Below are positions 33,982 through 42,889 of a stretch of 64,000 nt of DNA, piece after piece. Source of the DNA: NIOZ-UU13 sp964417935 (GTDB lineage Bacteria; Planctomycetota; Phycisphaerae; Sedimentisphaerales; Anaerobacaceae); assembly GCA_964417935.1 (NCBI GenBank), contig CAYQKF010000008.1:1-64000 (forward strand), written 5' to 3'. The notes under the pieces were generated by a model. The model did not search any database and was not told the origin of the DNA. It saw nothing but the letters and a program-made list of their open reading frames with translations. A program made the position numbers and the translations under genes. Within the stretch, counting starts at the first letter, position 1. Each line of letters opens with the position of its first letter.

Positions 33982-34569
33982 ATGTGTGAAAAATCCCAAT
34001 ACTCTTTTATTCTCGCATCGGCATCACCCCGACGGAAACAATTGTTCGCTGAAGCCGGTTATCAATTTACGGTTGTGCGGCCCGATATTGACGAGTCGGC
34101 TTGTGCCGCTGAGGGAATCAAGGCCTATGAATATGCCGAACGGCTGGCCTTGGCCAAGGCGAAAAATGTCGCTGAAAAATATCCGGACTTTCTGGTCATC
34201 GGGGCCGATACCGTTGTGGATTGTAATGGGGAAATTATCGGCAAGCCCGCTGATGTAAAAGAGGCGGAGCAGATAACCAAAAAGCTGTTTAGCGGGCCTC
34301 ATAAGGTGATAACCGGTATTGCAATTGTCAGGCTGAGCGATGGCGTCGAATTGAGCGAAAGCGATACCACAACCATTTATCCAAAAAAATTGACCACTGA
34401 GCAAATCGCCGAGCACGTCAAAAGCGAATCCTGGAGGGATAAGGCAGGTGCTTATGCGATAAAAGAAAGTGGTGATGAATTTATTGAAAGAATTGAGGGT
34501 AGCTTGACAAACGTAATGGGCCTGCCGATGGAACTTTTGGAACGACTGCTGAAAAAATTTGTTGATTAA
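33982..34569 (+). CDS. maf: Maf-family nucleotide pyrophosphatase
   Basis: A 195-residue protein of typical Maf length with ILASASPRRKQLF (10-22), IGADTVVDCNGEIIGKP, SGPHKVITGIAIV and WRDKAGAYAIKESGDEF. Maf proteins hydrolyse dTTP/UTP or modified nucleotides (house-cleaning), and are also linked to septum control. No ribosome site stands out next to the ATG, and the 7-bp array lies just upstream. Confidence 0.93.
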   Translation: MCEKSQYSFILASASPRRKQLFAEAGYQFTVVRPDIDESACAAEGIKAYEYAERLALAKAKNVAEKYPDFLVIGADTVVDCNGEIIGKPADVKEAEQITKKLFSGPHKVITGIAIVRLSDGVELSESDTTTIYPKKLTTEQIAEHVKSESWRDKAGAYAIKESGDEFIERIEGSLTNVMGLPMELLERLLKKFVD

Positions 34570-34981
34570 AATGCCGGGAGTACAACGGTTTTCAGTTTTC
34601 CTTTTAGGTTGGCCATATCATGTCTCCTTCCACATAATTATTGATTATACACAGGAAATCTACACTGCAGGAGGGGACTTTTCAAGGAAAAATACGGGAG
34701 AATGTGGGGCGGATGACATTCCAATTGATTATTGACTATTGATTGTTTGTGTTGAGATTCTTCGCTTTCCTCAGAATGACAGTCGTTGAATAGATTCCCG
34801 CCTTGGCGGATCTTCGACCTCGAATTCGCTTCGCTCGAAATGACATACTAATAGATTACTCAACCCTTCGGTTGTGCTCAGGGCAGGTTTTTTCGCTCAG
34901 GACTTACACTTTGCTCCAGTTTGCGATTGGCGATTTTATTCGAGTGTGTTAAGAAGGTGTGCATAATTCAAAAGATTTTTC
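34570..34981. other. gene-free repeat-rich region before leader copy C
   Basis: Holds a 7-bp-period TTGATTA word repeat near 34725-34748, a GTCAT-type repeat at 34754-34780, and a CTCAGGGCAGG word near 34870-34905. That last word resembles a segment translated inside the sulfatase gene. No gene recognised. Confidence 0.6.
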
Positions 34982-35223
34982 TTGACGGGAAAGTGGCTGA
35001 TGTTGTATAAATAAAAATGATGATTTCTGTGTAGTTTTCCGAATAGAGGAGGAATTATTGTGTATTATGCGAGGCACAGAGTTTTACGTGAGAACTTTGT
35101 GCTCGCACCTGCCTGCACCTGTCGGTTTCGCAGGCACAGGTGCGGTAACGCGAATACAGGTGCTTCGCAATGAAGATATTTTGCATTTCAATTAACAATT
35201 TTTTTAAAAAAAGGAGGATTATT
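34982..35223 (+). promoter_or_regulatory. leader cassette copy C
   Basis: -35 TTGACG (34982-34987) and -10 TATAAA (35006-35011) with an 18-bp spacer of the same sequence type as copies A and B. A first GAGGAGG site precedes an upstream ORF (GTG 35060 to TGA 35171-35173, 37 residues, MYYARHRVLRENFVLAPACT...). The hairpin region has the nested form. The conserved TTGCATTTCAATTAACAA and AAAGGAGGATTATTA follow. The gene after it is a relic. Confidence 0.73.
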
Positions 35224-35292
35224 AAGTGTAGAAAATTGATGTGTTTGGTTTCTTTTATTCTGGTCCTGACACTAACTGGAACATTTCGATAG
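35224..35292 (+). pseudogene. relic LamG-type signal peptide, start codon lost (AAG)
   Basis: After AAAGGAGGATTATTA the expected ATG is AAG. The reading continues CRKLMCLVSFILVLTLTGTF and ends at TAG (35290-35292). It matches the start of the LamG gene at 38349 (MCRKLIYLVAFVFGLG). It shows that leader copy C once served a LamG gene. Confidence 0.75.
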
Positions 35293-35310
35293 AATCGGGA
35301 GTTAATTATT

Positions 35311-36282
35311 ATGGAAAAATCAAGAGGATTTATCCCGTTAGAAGTCCGCACCAAAGGCGGGCATCCCGATAAGTCACGATTATTTCTAAAGGGGTTTACG
35401 TTAATAGAACTCCTGGTGGTCATTGCCGTCATCGCGTTGTTGATGGGCATATTGATGCCGGCCTTGAGAAAAGCCAGAGAAGCTGCGCGCATGATATCTT
35501 GTGCCAGTAACCAAAGGCAGGTGATCATGGCACTTGCAACCTATGCTCAAAACAATGATTCCAAGTTACCGCCCAGCTCCGCCAATAGTTCAGCAAATAT
35601 AAAGATGGATAATAAGAGTGGCGGGTGGCATCGACCCAATGATTTGAATTGGATGCAACAATACTGGTCTGTTTGCAGACGGCTTACAGATGCGGAGATG
35701 GCATCCGTTAAAAACCATTATCATTATGTGGGCAGGTATTTAGGCAATATTTTAAAGGATGGCAAAGTCTTTAATTGTCCCTTGTCAGGCATTAAAGATA
35801 ATGACGTGTGGCCTCCCTATGGTACGCCGGCGGGGACGTATGGTGAGTTTTATCGAAGTGGGCGTTATCCCTTCCTGCCCTGTACCTATGCCTTGCTCTG
35901 GAGTTTTGAGGGGTATAACCCGCCTAGCAAAGGAGGACCAAAACCTTTTGACGCGCCCAACACGATGGCGGACAAGAATACCCTGGTAATTCAAGACACA
36001 TTGATGTACCTGGAAAGTAATCCGGAGGTGTCCTGGTATCCTAATCCTGCCGATGCGCATTACAGCTACTATAGCTGTCATCCGTTTACCGGGGCTCTAC
36101 GGGCTGGACCTTATTATGGGCTCAAGACAGAGTTCTCCAGTATTTTGCCCAAGAATATGAACAACCTAAAGTTGAACGCAGGATATCTTGACGGTCATGT
36201 GGAAAAATTCAGTGCGACTGATGCAATTTATATGACGCACAACGATTACGCCCACAACTGGATTGCTCCCAAATTTAGATAG
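35311..36282 (+). CDS. prepilin-like secreted protein with a pilin N-terminus and C-terminal DGH motif
   Basis: A 323-residue protein starting at ATG 35311 (GGGAG upstream). After a short positively charged leader (MEKSRGFIP...) comes a type IV prepilin site, GFTLIELLVVIAVIALLMG, with the Phe/Glu pattern cleaved by prepilin peptidase. The C-terminal part contains YLDGHVEKF near residue 300, the H-X9-DG style end seen in planctomycete prepilin-like (DUF1559-type) proteins. It is directly followed by a sulfatase, so it may be a minor pilin or secretion-related protein of this locus. It now sits behind leader copy C, whose own gene is lost. Confidence 0.82.
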   Translation: MEKSRGFIPLEVRTKGGHPDKSRLFLKGFTLIELLVVIAVIALLMGILMPALRKAREAARMISCASNQRQVIMALATYAQNNDSKLPPSSANSSANIKMDNKSGGWHRPNDLNWMQQYWSVCRRLTDAEMASVKNHYHYVGRYLGNILKDGKVFNCPLSGIKDNDVWPPYGTPAGTYGEFYRSGRYPFLPCTYALLWSFEGYNPPSKGGPKPFDAPNTMADKNTLVIQDTLMYLESNPEVSWYPNPADAHYSYYSCHPFTGALRAGPYYGLKTEFSSILPKNMNNLKLNAGYLDGHVEKFSATDAIYMTHNDYAHNWIAPKFR

Positions 36283-36305
36283 ATCGCGGAAAGGCCTATC
36301 TAAAT

Positions 36306-36333
36306 CCTGACACCTGAACACTGAAACCTGAAA
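36306..36333. repeat. heptanucleotide array before the sulfatase
   Basis: Four 7-bp units (CCTGACA, CCTGAAC, ACTGAAA, CCTGAAA), then GGAG, which seems to serve as the ribosome site of the ATG at 36349. The same ACCTGAA words recur inside the coding sequence near 36475-36490. Confidence 0.75.
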
Positions 36334-36348
36334 GGAGACAACAGTAAA

Positions 36349-38097
36349 ATGAACAGACGGTCATTTCTTAGAACACTTGGCTTGGGAACCGCCGCCTTGA
36401 CTCTATCCTCAGTCGCCGGCCTCGCTCGGGAACCTGAAACCGGCCTGTCCACCGGAGCTTCAGCGAAGGCGGAAAACCTGAAACCTGATGGGGCCTCGGG
36501 CGCAGGCCGCCCGAACGTGCTGCTGATTCTGGCCGACGACATGGGCTTCTCTGATGCCGGCTGTTATGGCGGCGATATTCGCACACCCAACCTCGATGCG
36601 CTGGCCGCAAACAGTGTCCGATTCACCCAGCACTACTCAACTGGACGGTGCTGGCCGTCACGCGCCTGCATCCTCACCGGTTACTATGCCCAGCACATAC
36701 GCCGTGATGGGGCGCCGGGAATAGGAATGGGGAAAAGGCCTGCCTGGGCACGACTCCTGCCTGATCTGCTCAAACCCCTGGGCTACCATTCGTATCACAG
36801 CGGCAAATGGCACATTGATGGTGATCCGATGGATAACGGTTTCGAGCGCTCATGGGGTGGCGAGAGGAGCGGATGCGACTGGAACCGCTTCTTCTCATCT
36901 GGAATCTGGGAAGAAGACGGCGTCAAAGCGCCGGGCGGTCGGACTAATGAAGGCTACTACTCAACCGTAGCAATTGCCGACCATGCGATCCAGTGCCTTA
37001 AATTGCATAAGAAGTACCACGGCAACCCTTCAACAGGCTCAGGGCAAGGTGCCCCCTTCTTCTCGTACGTGGCGTTCTACTCGCCACACTTCCCGCTTCA
37101 CGCTTTGCTAAAGGACATCGCCACATATCGAGACACCTATCAGGAAGGTTGGGATGTGATGCGGAAGCGCCGGTGGGAGCGGATGAAGAAAATGGGCATC
37201 ATCAACTGTCCCCTCTCCGAACGGGATGAGAAAATCATCCCAAGCTGGAACTTCACGCCTGAGCAATTGAAAACACAGATCGGACAGGGAGAAGCGCCCT
37301 TTGCGGTGGCGTGGGACAGACTGACCGATGAACAGAAAAAGTTTCAGGCCACCAAGATGGCCATTCATGCAGCCATGATCACGCGCATGGATATGGAGAT
37401 TGGCCGTATTGTTCAACAGCTCAAGAACATGGGCGCTTATGAGAATACGCTCATCCTGTTTGCGTCCGATAATGGGGCCAGCGCCGAGCAGATCATCCGC
37501 GGCGACAAGCATGACAAGTCTGCACCTCTGGGCTCAGCCAAGACCTTCCTGTGCCTGGGGCCGGGCTGGTCCACGGTGGCCAACGCGCCGTTGCGCCTAC
37601 ACAAGCATTGGAACCACGAAGGCGGGATTTCGTCGCCGCTCATTGCCCATTGGCCAAAAAGAATCCCAGACAAGGGCGAACTGCGGCATGATCCTACTCA
37701 TTTCATCGATATTCCGCCCACGATTATGGAATTAGCAGGCGGATCATGGCCAAGGATACGTAATGGGATTACCACTCCGCCTACACCAGGCAAGAGCCTC
37801 TTGCCAGCGTTTGCCAGTAATGGTGCAGTTCAGCATGAATCCCTGTGGTGGTGCCATAAGGGAAACCAGGCTATACGCATGGGTGATTGGAAATTGACCA
37901 TGAGGGTCGGCAGAAAGAAATGGGAACTCTATAATGTCAAAGTCGACCGTTCGGAAATGAACGATCTGTCAGCCAAATATCCGGACAAGACCATGATGCT
38001 GGCCGACAAGTGGCAAACTATTCTTGACGGCTTCATCAAGGACCTGGCCGTCTCAGAAAGCGAGGCTGTAGGGAATGGGAAAGAAATTAAGGGATAA
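36349..38097 (+). CDS. secreted formylglycine-type sulfatase
   Basis: A 582-residue protein of the arylsulfatase family. It starts with a twin-arginine-type signal (RRSFLRTLGLGTAALTLSSV). It has LLILADDMGFSDAGCYGG with metal-binding Asp residues (63-64), and the modification motif CWPSRACILTG (Cys101) for conversion to formylglycine. The segment HSGKWHIDGDP (150-160) supplies the usual Lys/His, and NGASAEQ near 380 supplies a further metal Asp-Asn pair (ASDNGAS). It removes sulfate from sulfated polysaccharides. Two short insertions match intergenic repeats (about 37-48 and 225-235, see findings). It lies between the prepilin-like gene and a LamG gene, all on the plus strand. Confidence 0.92.
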   Translation: MNRRSFLRTLGLGTAALTLSSVAGLAREPETGLSTGASAKAENLKPDGASGAGRPNVLLILADDMGFSDAGCYGGDIRTPNLDALAANSVRFTQHYSTGRCWPSRACILTGYYAQHIRRDGAPGIGMGKRPAWARLLPDLLKPLGYHSYHSGKWHIDGDPMDNGFERSWGGERSGCDWNRFFSSGIWEEDGVKAPGGRTNEGYYSTVAIADHAIQCLKLHKKYHGNPSTGSGQGAPFFSYVAFYSPHFPLHALLKDIATYRDTYQEGWDVMRKRRWERMKKMGIINCPLSERDEKIIPSWNFTPEQLKTQIGQGEAPFAVAWDRLTDEQKKFQATKMAIHAAMITRMDMEIGRIVQQLKNMGAYENTLILFASDNGASAEQIIRGDKHDKSAPLGSAKTFLCLGPGWSTVANAPLRLHKHWNHEGGISSPLIAHWPKRIPDKGELRHDPTHFIDIPPTIMELAGGSWPRIRNGITTPPTPGKSLLPAFASNGAVQHESLWWCHKGNQAIRMGDWKLTMRVGRKKWELYNVKVDRSEMNDLSAKYPDKTMMLADKWQTILDGFIKDLAVSESEAVGNGKEIKG

Positions 38098-38205
38098 GGC
38101 CGAGAAGGATGTGTAATGGTAAAACGTTTTGTTATTACAGGATTTGTTACGAGTCTTCGTGAAGGAAGGGGTGAAACTTGATAATAGGGATAAAATATAA
38201 TTTGT

Positions 38206-38234
38206 TTGAATCACAATGTTGAATGGGCTATAAT
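38206..38234 (+). promoter_or_regulatory. promoter-like sequence before LamG gene 3
   Basis: TTGAAT (38206-38211) and a perfect TATAAT (38229-38234) lie 17 bp apart, 115 bp before the ATG. It is unlike the cassette promoters, so this LamG gene may be regulated differently. Confidence 0.5.
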
Positions 38235-38348
38235 GAATGGGTTATATAGTGAATTGAAAGATTAGAAGTTGGGTATTTTATATTGGATGTGTTGTTCGAT
38301 ACATTCAAATTACCCGTGAACGGTTACCATTTTTAGAGGAGGATTATC

Positions 38349-41180
38349 ATGTGTAGAAAATTAATCTATTTGGTTGCTTTTGTTTTTGGGTTGGGTCTGG
38401 GTCTAACGAGAGCAGCCAATGCAGGTCCTGCAGGGCATTGGACATTTGACGAAGGCGTGGGCGATGTTGCGCACGACAGTTCCGGCAACAATAACGATGG
38501 TACCCTCCTGGGTAATCCAGCGTGGGTGACTGGAAGTATTGGCAGCAGTGCCCTAAATTTCGATGACAGCGACGACATCATAATCATCGGGGATAATCCA
38601 TCACTGGACATCGAAGATGCGCTGACAATCTCTCTATGGGTGAACACGCCTGATGTAGTCACTCCAAACCATATGGTGACGAAGCAACCCAGCGGTACAG
38701 CGCCAGATAACTATCCCGGCAACTATGAATTCAGAGTAAAGGACAACACTATACAGTTCTTACACCAAACATCGGAAGGCACAGACTACAGCCTCTACAT
38801 TTCCACATCCCAGATCGCCACCGGGGAATGGCACCACGCGGCCGTTTCGGTTGAGGAAGGTGGTCTCGTCGAGTTCTACATTGACGGGATCCCTGCGGGA
38901 AGTACCGCACAGTTGGGTACATTTGGGATGTTGAACGACGAGCCACTTAGAATAGGAGGCAGAAAGGACGACCATTTCTTCAATGGAATCCTGGACGACG
39001 TCTATATATACGATCGGGCGTTGACTGCCAACCAGATTGAAAGTCTCAGCAACGGAATCGAACCGGTGTTCACCAAGGCTGAGAGGCCCGCTCCAGAGGA
39101 TGGTGTCCTACATGCCGAAACGTGGGTGAACCTTGGCTGGCACGCGGGAGAGTTTGCGGTCTCGCACGATGTATATTTCGGTGACAATTTCGACGACGTG
39201 AATGCCGGAGTCGAAGGTACGTTCGTAGGCAACCAGACCGAAACAAAGCTTATTGTTGGCTTTCTCGGATTCGCCTGTCCGGACGGCCTTGCGCCGGGCA
39301 CAACGTATTACTGGCGAATTGATGAGGTTGATCCTACTAATACATACAAAGGCAGTGTTTGGAGCTTTACGGTTCCCCCCAGGACTGCCTATGACCCCGA
39401 CCCGGCTGATGGTGGCAAATTTATAGACCCAAACGTGGAACTTAGCTGGACGACAGGTTTCCGTGCGAAATTACACACCGTATATTTCGGCGACAACTTT
39501 GACGACGTGAACAACGCCGTTGTGGGTTTCCCTCAGACAACTACAACTTATACTCCCGGCACACTTGAGTTAGAGAAGACCTATTACTGGCGTGTTGATG
39601 AGTTTGATGGCGCCGCAACCCATAAAGGTGATGTCTTGAGCTTCAAAACAATGCCCGTTATCCCCATTACCGACCCCAATCTTGTCGGCTGGTGGACGCT
39701 TGACGAAGGTATGGGCGCTACTGCCGTTGATTGGTCAGGTCACGGCAATCACGCGACACTCTTTGGTCCGAAATGGGCCATCCCTGGTTTGCTTGGTAAT
39801 GCCGCCCTGAACTTCGGCGGTGGCGGATACGTGGCAATTCAAAACCTGCATTACAACAGCACGGACAACACTGGAGCGACTGTCTGCGCCTGGATTCGCA
39901 CGAACATCTCGGTTGACCAGTACATTGCCTCGTTTGACCGTGACAATTACTGGCGCCTGGAGATTAACGGCAACGGCGCCGGTGACGGCCAGGTAGGCTG
40001 GGATGTGATGACCAGTTCAGGACAGGTTGATTACGGCAGCGTCACGCGCGTTGACGACGGGCTGTGGCACCATGTCTGTGGTGTGTTCGACAACGGACGG
40101 TTGACCATCTATATCGATGGTTTTGCCGAGCCTTCGGCCTCGGGAGGCACGACCTTTGGCAGTGGCAACACACGGTATGGCTTCATATGTGCTAACTCCG
40201 AAGCAGCCAGCTTCAACGGAAGCAGGGGCGGCGGGACCCCAGTCTCCGGCGACATTGATGAGCTGCGCATCTACAACAAGGCGCTGACGGTCGAAGAGAT
40301 TATGCTGGCTATGCGAGGTGACCCATTACTTGCCTGGGGTCCGAACCCAAGTCAAGGCTCAAAAATGTACATCAGAGATGCAACGCCCCTCAACTGGTTG
40401 GCGGGAGATAATGCATCTCAGCATGATGTTTACTTCGGAACTGATAGAGATGCCGTTGCCGATGCCGATGCATCCGATACGACCGGTATATATCGAGGCC
40501 GACAGGGTGTTACCATTTACACTCCACCCGAAGTTGAATGGGGCGGCGGGCCTTACTACTGGCGTATCGATGAGTACAATACCGACGCGACAATCAGCAA
40601 AGGCAACGTATGGAGCTTTACGGTAGCCGACTTCATTGTGATAGACGACATTGAGGACTACAACGACTACCCGCCCGACGAGATATTCAGTACGTGGATA
40701 GACGGATGGGAAGTCCCGACGAATGGCTCTATGGCAGGTCATGCTGAACCTCCTTTTGCCGAGACTACGATTGTTCACGGCGGCTCTCAGTCGATGCCGC
40801 TTTATTACGAGAACAATTTCAAGTACTCTGAGGCAGCCATGACGTTGGTCTCGGCGCGTGATTGGACCGAAGAAGGTGTTGGAGTATTGTCGCTGTGGTT
40901 CTATGGTGATGCGGCTAATGCTGCTGAACGGATGTATGTTGCTCTCAACGGCAGCGCGGTGGTCTATCACGATAATCCCGATGCGGCATTGATAGATGAG
41001 TGGACGGAATGGACTATCGATTTGCAGGCGTTTACAGGCGTGAACCTTGCCAATGTCAATACGATTGCCATTGGTTTCGGCGATAAGAACAATCTTCAGG
41101 CCGGCGGTTCAGGTTTAGTCTTTTTTGATGATATTCGTCTGTATCGGCCGGCACCACTGGAACCAGAACCGGCACCGTAA
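38349..41180 (+). CDS. large secreted LamG protein 3
   Basis: A 943-residue protein. The start GGAGGATTATC-ATG is the same type as in the other LamG genes. The signal peptide is MCRKLIYLVAFVFGLGLGLTR. LamG 1 (about 27-235) runs from GHWTFDEGVG to NGILDDVYIYDRALT. Two fibronectin-like repeats (HDVYFGDNFDDV and YYWRVDE) fill about 240-440. LamG 2 (about 445-655) has LVGWWTLDEGMG and DIDELRIYNKALTVEEI. A third fibronectin-like repeat leads to the C-terminal sandwich (IDDIEDYNDYPPDE) that ends LEPEPAP. DNA of about 40260-40640 is near-identical to LamG gene 2, while the part after about 40680 matches LamG gene 1. It is thus a mosaic and has no stop in frame. Likely a glycan-binding surface protein linked to the sulfatase. 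Confidence 0.87.
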   Translation: MCRKLIYLVAFVFGLGLGLTRAANAGPAGHWTFDEGVGDVAHDSSGNNNDGTLLGNPAWVTGSIGSSALNFDDSDDIIIIGDNPSLDIEDALTISLWVNTPDVVTPNHMVTKQPSGTAPDNYPGNYEFRVKDNTIQFLHQTSEGTDYSLYISTSQIATGEWHHAAVSVEEGGLVEFYIDGIPAGSTAQLGTFGMLNDEPLRIGGRKDDHFFNGILDDVYIYDRALTANQIESLSNGIEPVFTKAERPAPEDGVLHAETWVNLGWHAGEFAVSHDVYFGDNFDDVNAGVEGTFVGNQTETKLIVGFLGFACPDGLAPGTTYYWRIDEVDPTNTYKGSVWSFTVPPRTAYDPDPADGGKFIDPNVELSWTTGFRAKLHTVYFGDNFDDVNNAVVGFPQTTTTYTPGTLELEKTYYWRVDEFDGAATHKGDVLSFKTMPVIPITDPNLVGWWTLDEGMGATAVDWSGHGNHATLFGPKWAIPGLLGNAALNFGGGGYVAIQNLHYNSTDNTGATVCAWIRTNISVDQYIASFDRDNYWRLEINGNGAGDGQVGWDVMTSSGQVDYGSVTRVDDGLWHHVCGVFDNGRLTIYIDGFAEPSASGGTTFGSGNTRYGFICANSEAASFNGSRGGGTPVSGDIDELRIYNKALTVEEIMLAMRGDPLLAWGPNPSQGSKMYIRDATPLNWLAGDNASQHDVYFGTDRDAVADADASDTTGIYRGRQGVTIYTPPEVEWGGGPYYWRIDEYNTDATISKGNVWSFTVADFIVIDDIEDYNDYPPDEIFSTWIDGWEVPTNGSMAGHAEPPFAETTIVHGGSQSMPLYYENNFKYSEAAMTLVSARDWTEEGVGVLSLWFYGDAANAAERMYVALNGSAVVYHDNPDAALIDEWTEWTIDLQAFTGVNLANVNTIAIGFGDKNNLQAGGSGLVFFDDIRLYRPAPLEPEPAP

Positions 41181-41383
41181 GCCGGTATTTAGGTGGCCCA
41201 CCATTGCTTCTGCCGTAAAAGGCATCCTTCGGATTGCGAAGCAAGATATGGGAGCGTGGCTTATACGAATCTCTCAAAGTCTGAGATTGCACTGCTCTGC
41301 GAAGTCGCTACGCAGCACGAGCCGCGTCCGCCTTCGGCGGACTCGCAATGACAAACGAGAGGGCAGCAGATTTGCGTCAACTC

Positions 41384-41417
41384 GGGGCCTATGCCGAGTA
41401 AATTTGGTATAGGCCCC
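41384..41417 (+). terminator. shared-type terminator of LamG gene 3
   Basis: GGGGCCTATGCCG pairs with CGGTATAGGCCCC-like sequence (GGTATAGGCCCC) and is followed by TTTTAATT. It lies about 200 bp after the LamG stop. Confidence 0.8.
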
Positions 41418-41422
41418 TTTTA

Positions 41423-41455
41423 ATTGACTCCGCCAAAAGACGGCGGATCTGCGAT
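41423..41455. repeat. dispersed hairpin repeat, copy 2 of 3 (inverted)
   Basis: The inverted copy of the 16094-16123 repeat. CTCCGCC pairs with GGCGGAT around AAAAGAC, so an RNA hairpin is possible. Confidence 0.65.
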
Positions 41456-41527
41456 GTTGATAATTGATTATTGAATCGTCGCTTTGGGTCTTGCTATTTG
41501 GCAGCTTTTCTGTTTTATTACGGAGTT

Positions 41528-42301
41528 ATGAGAGGCGGACTTTTTAGCTTATCGGGGAAGACGGCGTTGGTTACCGGCGGCAACAGAGGTATCGGCCTTG
41601 CGGTGGCAAAAGGTCTGGCCGAACACGGAGCTGACGTTGTAATTGTCGCTCGTACTAAAGAGCAGCTTGAAGCCGCCAGCCGGCAGATTCAAGCCGATAC
41701 AAATAAAAAAGTGTGGACCTTCCCCTTTGACCTCAAAAACTTAGAGAGGATAGAGGATCTCTTTGAGAATATAGTTTCTGAAACGAAAGGCATAGATATT
41801 CTCGCCAATTGTGCCGGGATGACCGTTCGCGGGCCAAGCGAAGACGTCGGCCTGAAGACCTGGAACCAGGTCATTGAGATAAATCTGACCGCTGTGCTTG
41901 TAATGTCGCAGGTGTTCTGTCGTCATCGAAGACAGGCTGGGAAAGCCGGCAGGATTATCAATATCGGCTCACTGACATGTCACGGTGCCAGGCCGACCAC
42001 CGCAGCATACGCAAGCAGCAAGGGCGGCCTGCTTATGCTGACAAAAACACTGGCCGTCGAGTGGGCGAAATACAATATCAATGTAAACGCCATCGGGCCA
42101 GGCTATATAGCGACAGAGCTCACCAAACCATTGTTGGATAATGAAGATTTTACCAAGTGGGTCCTTTCAAAAACTCCGCTTGGGCGATGGGGCCAACCTG
42201 ACGACCTCGTGGGCACGGCTGTTCTGCTCGCATCAAAAGCAGGTGACTTTATCACCGGACAAATCATATATGTCGATGGCGGCTGGCTGGCATTGCTTTA
42301 G
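41528..42301 (+). CDS. short-chain dehydrogenase/reductase, 3-oxoacyl/gluconate-5-dehydrogenase-like
   Basis: Start at ATG 41528 (CGGAG upstream). The longer TTG-initiated frame begins with a stretch lacking a known domain. The 257-residue protein has the nucleotide-binding TGGNRGIG (16-23), NCAG near 94-97, Ser148, and the catalytic YASSK (Tyr161, Lys165). The pattern up to GRWGQPDDLVGTAVLLAS and ITGQIIYVDGG is that of classical SDRs acting on sugars or 3-oxo compounds. The exact substrate is unknown. In this locus it might process a sugar released by the secreted enzymes. Confidence 0.9.
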   Translation: MRGGLFSLSGKTALVTGGNRGIGLAVAKGLAEHGADVVIVARTKEQLEAASRQIQADTNKKVWTFPFDLKNLERIEDLFENIVSETKGIDILANCAGMTVRGPSEDVGLKTWNQVIEINLTAVLVMSQVFCRHRRQAGKAGRIINIGSLTCHGARPTTAAYASSKGGLLMLTKTLAVEWAKYNINVNAIGPGYIATELTKPLLDNEDFTKWVLSKTPLGRWGQPDDLVGTAVLLASKAGDFITGQIIYVDGGWLALL

Positions 42302-42707
42302 AACTCCATGACCATGCCCAAGGAACCACGCGCAAATTGTTAAGGATAAATACAATGAATAGAATTCGTCAGCAAGGTGCCTGCTGCAGATTCTCTGCTT
42401 ATGTTGACGTCGATTATGAAATCAACGTCAACATCGACAATGCCGGATGGTCAAGCCGGGCTCCGAAGACTCGATGATAGGCGGCCAAGGGCATGATGAC
42501 GACGGTGCCGAGTGTGCGACCTCTGGCGTCAAAAAAACTTAGGCACATACAAGAATCAGTTCAAAGCCCAGGCCCTAAGACACGGCGTCGTGTTCGTCCG
42601 TATGTTCCAGCAGTGAATAGTATTAAATAAATAGGGCCGGAAAACTTATCACTGATTGGTTGTATTGTTGGAGGAAACCGGCCAGATCAAAAGTGAAAGG
42701 ATTAGAG
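42302..42707. other. decayed region with small broken frames
   Basis: A 40-codon frame from ATG 42355 and a run that ends FKAQALRHGVVFVRMFQQ-stop near 42615 suggest remnants of one or two genes, but I recognise neither. No intact coding sequence. Confidence 0.45.
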
Positions 42708-42809
42708 ATGTACAGAACTATAATTACGACTGTGGTGTTGTTCCTTTGTATTCTGTTGGCAACGCGGACACAGGCAAAACCCAAGGCTGATGTTGATACC
42801 AAGGTATGA
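42708..42809 (+). pseudogene. signal-peptide relic (MYRTIITTVVLFL...)
   Basis: Thirty-three codons with a good signal peptide (IITTVVLFLCILLATRTQA) followed by KPKADVDTKV and a TGA, then no continuation of length. A truncated secreted-protein gene or a small secreted peptide. GGAGGAAA lies 35 bp upstream, too far to serve the ATG. Confidence 0.5.
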
Positions 42810-42889
42810 CGTACGGATGGTTACAAATTATGTGAGGTGAGCTATAATAGTCAAAAGTCTAAAAGTTAGGAGAAATAGCGGAGCCAAAG

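Larger units (their letters stand above)
41181..41527. other. 3' region of LamG gene 3 with repeats and terminator
   Basis: Contains a phrase shared with other repeats (GCAAGATATGGG near 41242), a GCGAAGTCGC/CGCAATGAC word repeat near 41298-41352, the terminator at 41384-41417, and the dispersed hairpin repeat copy at 41423-41455. No gene. Confidence 0.55.
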
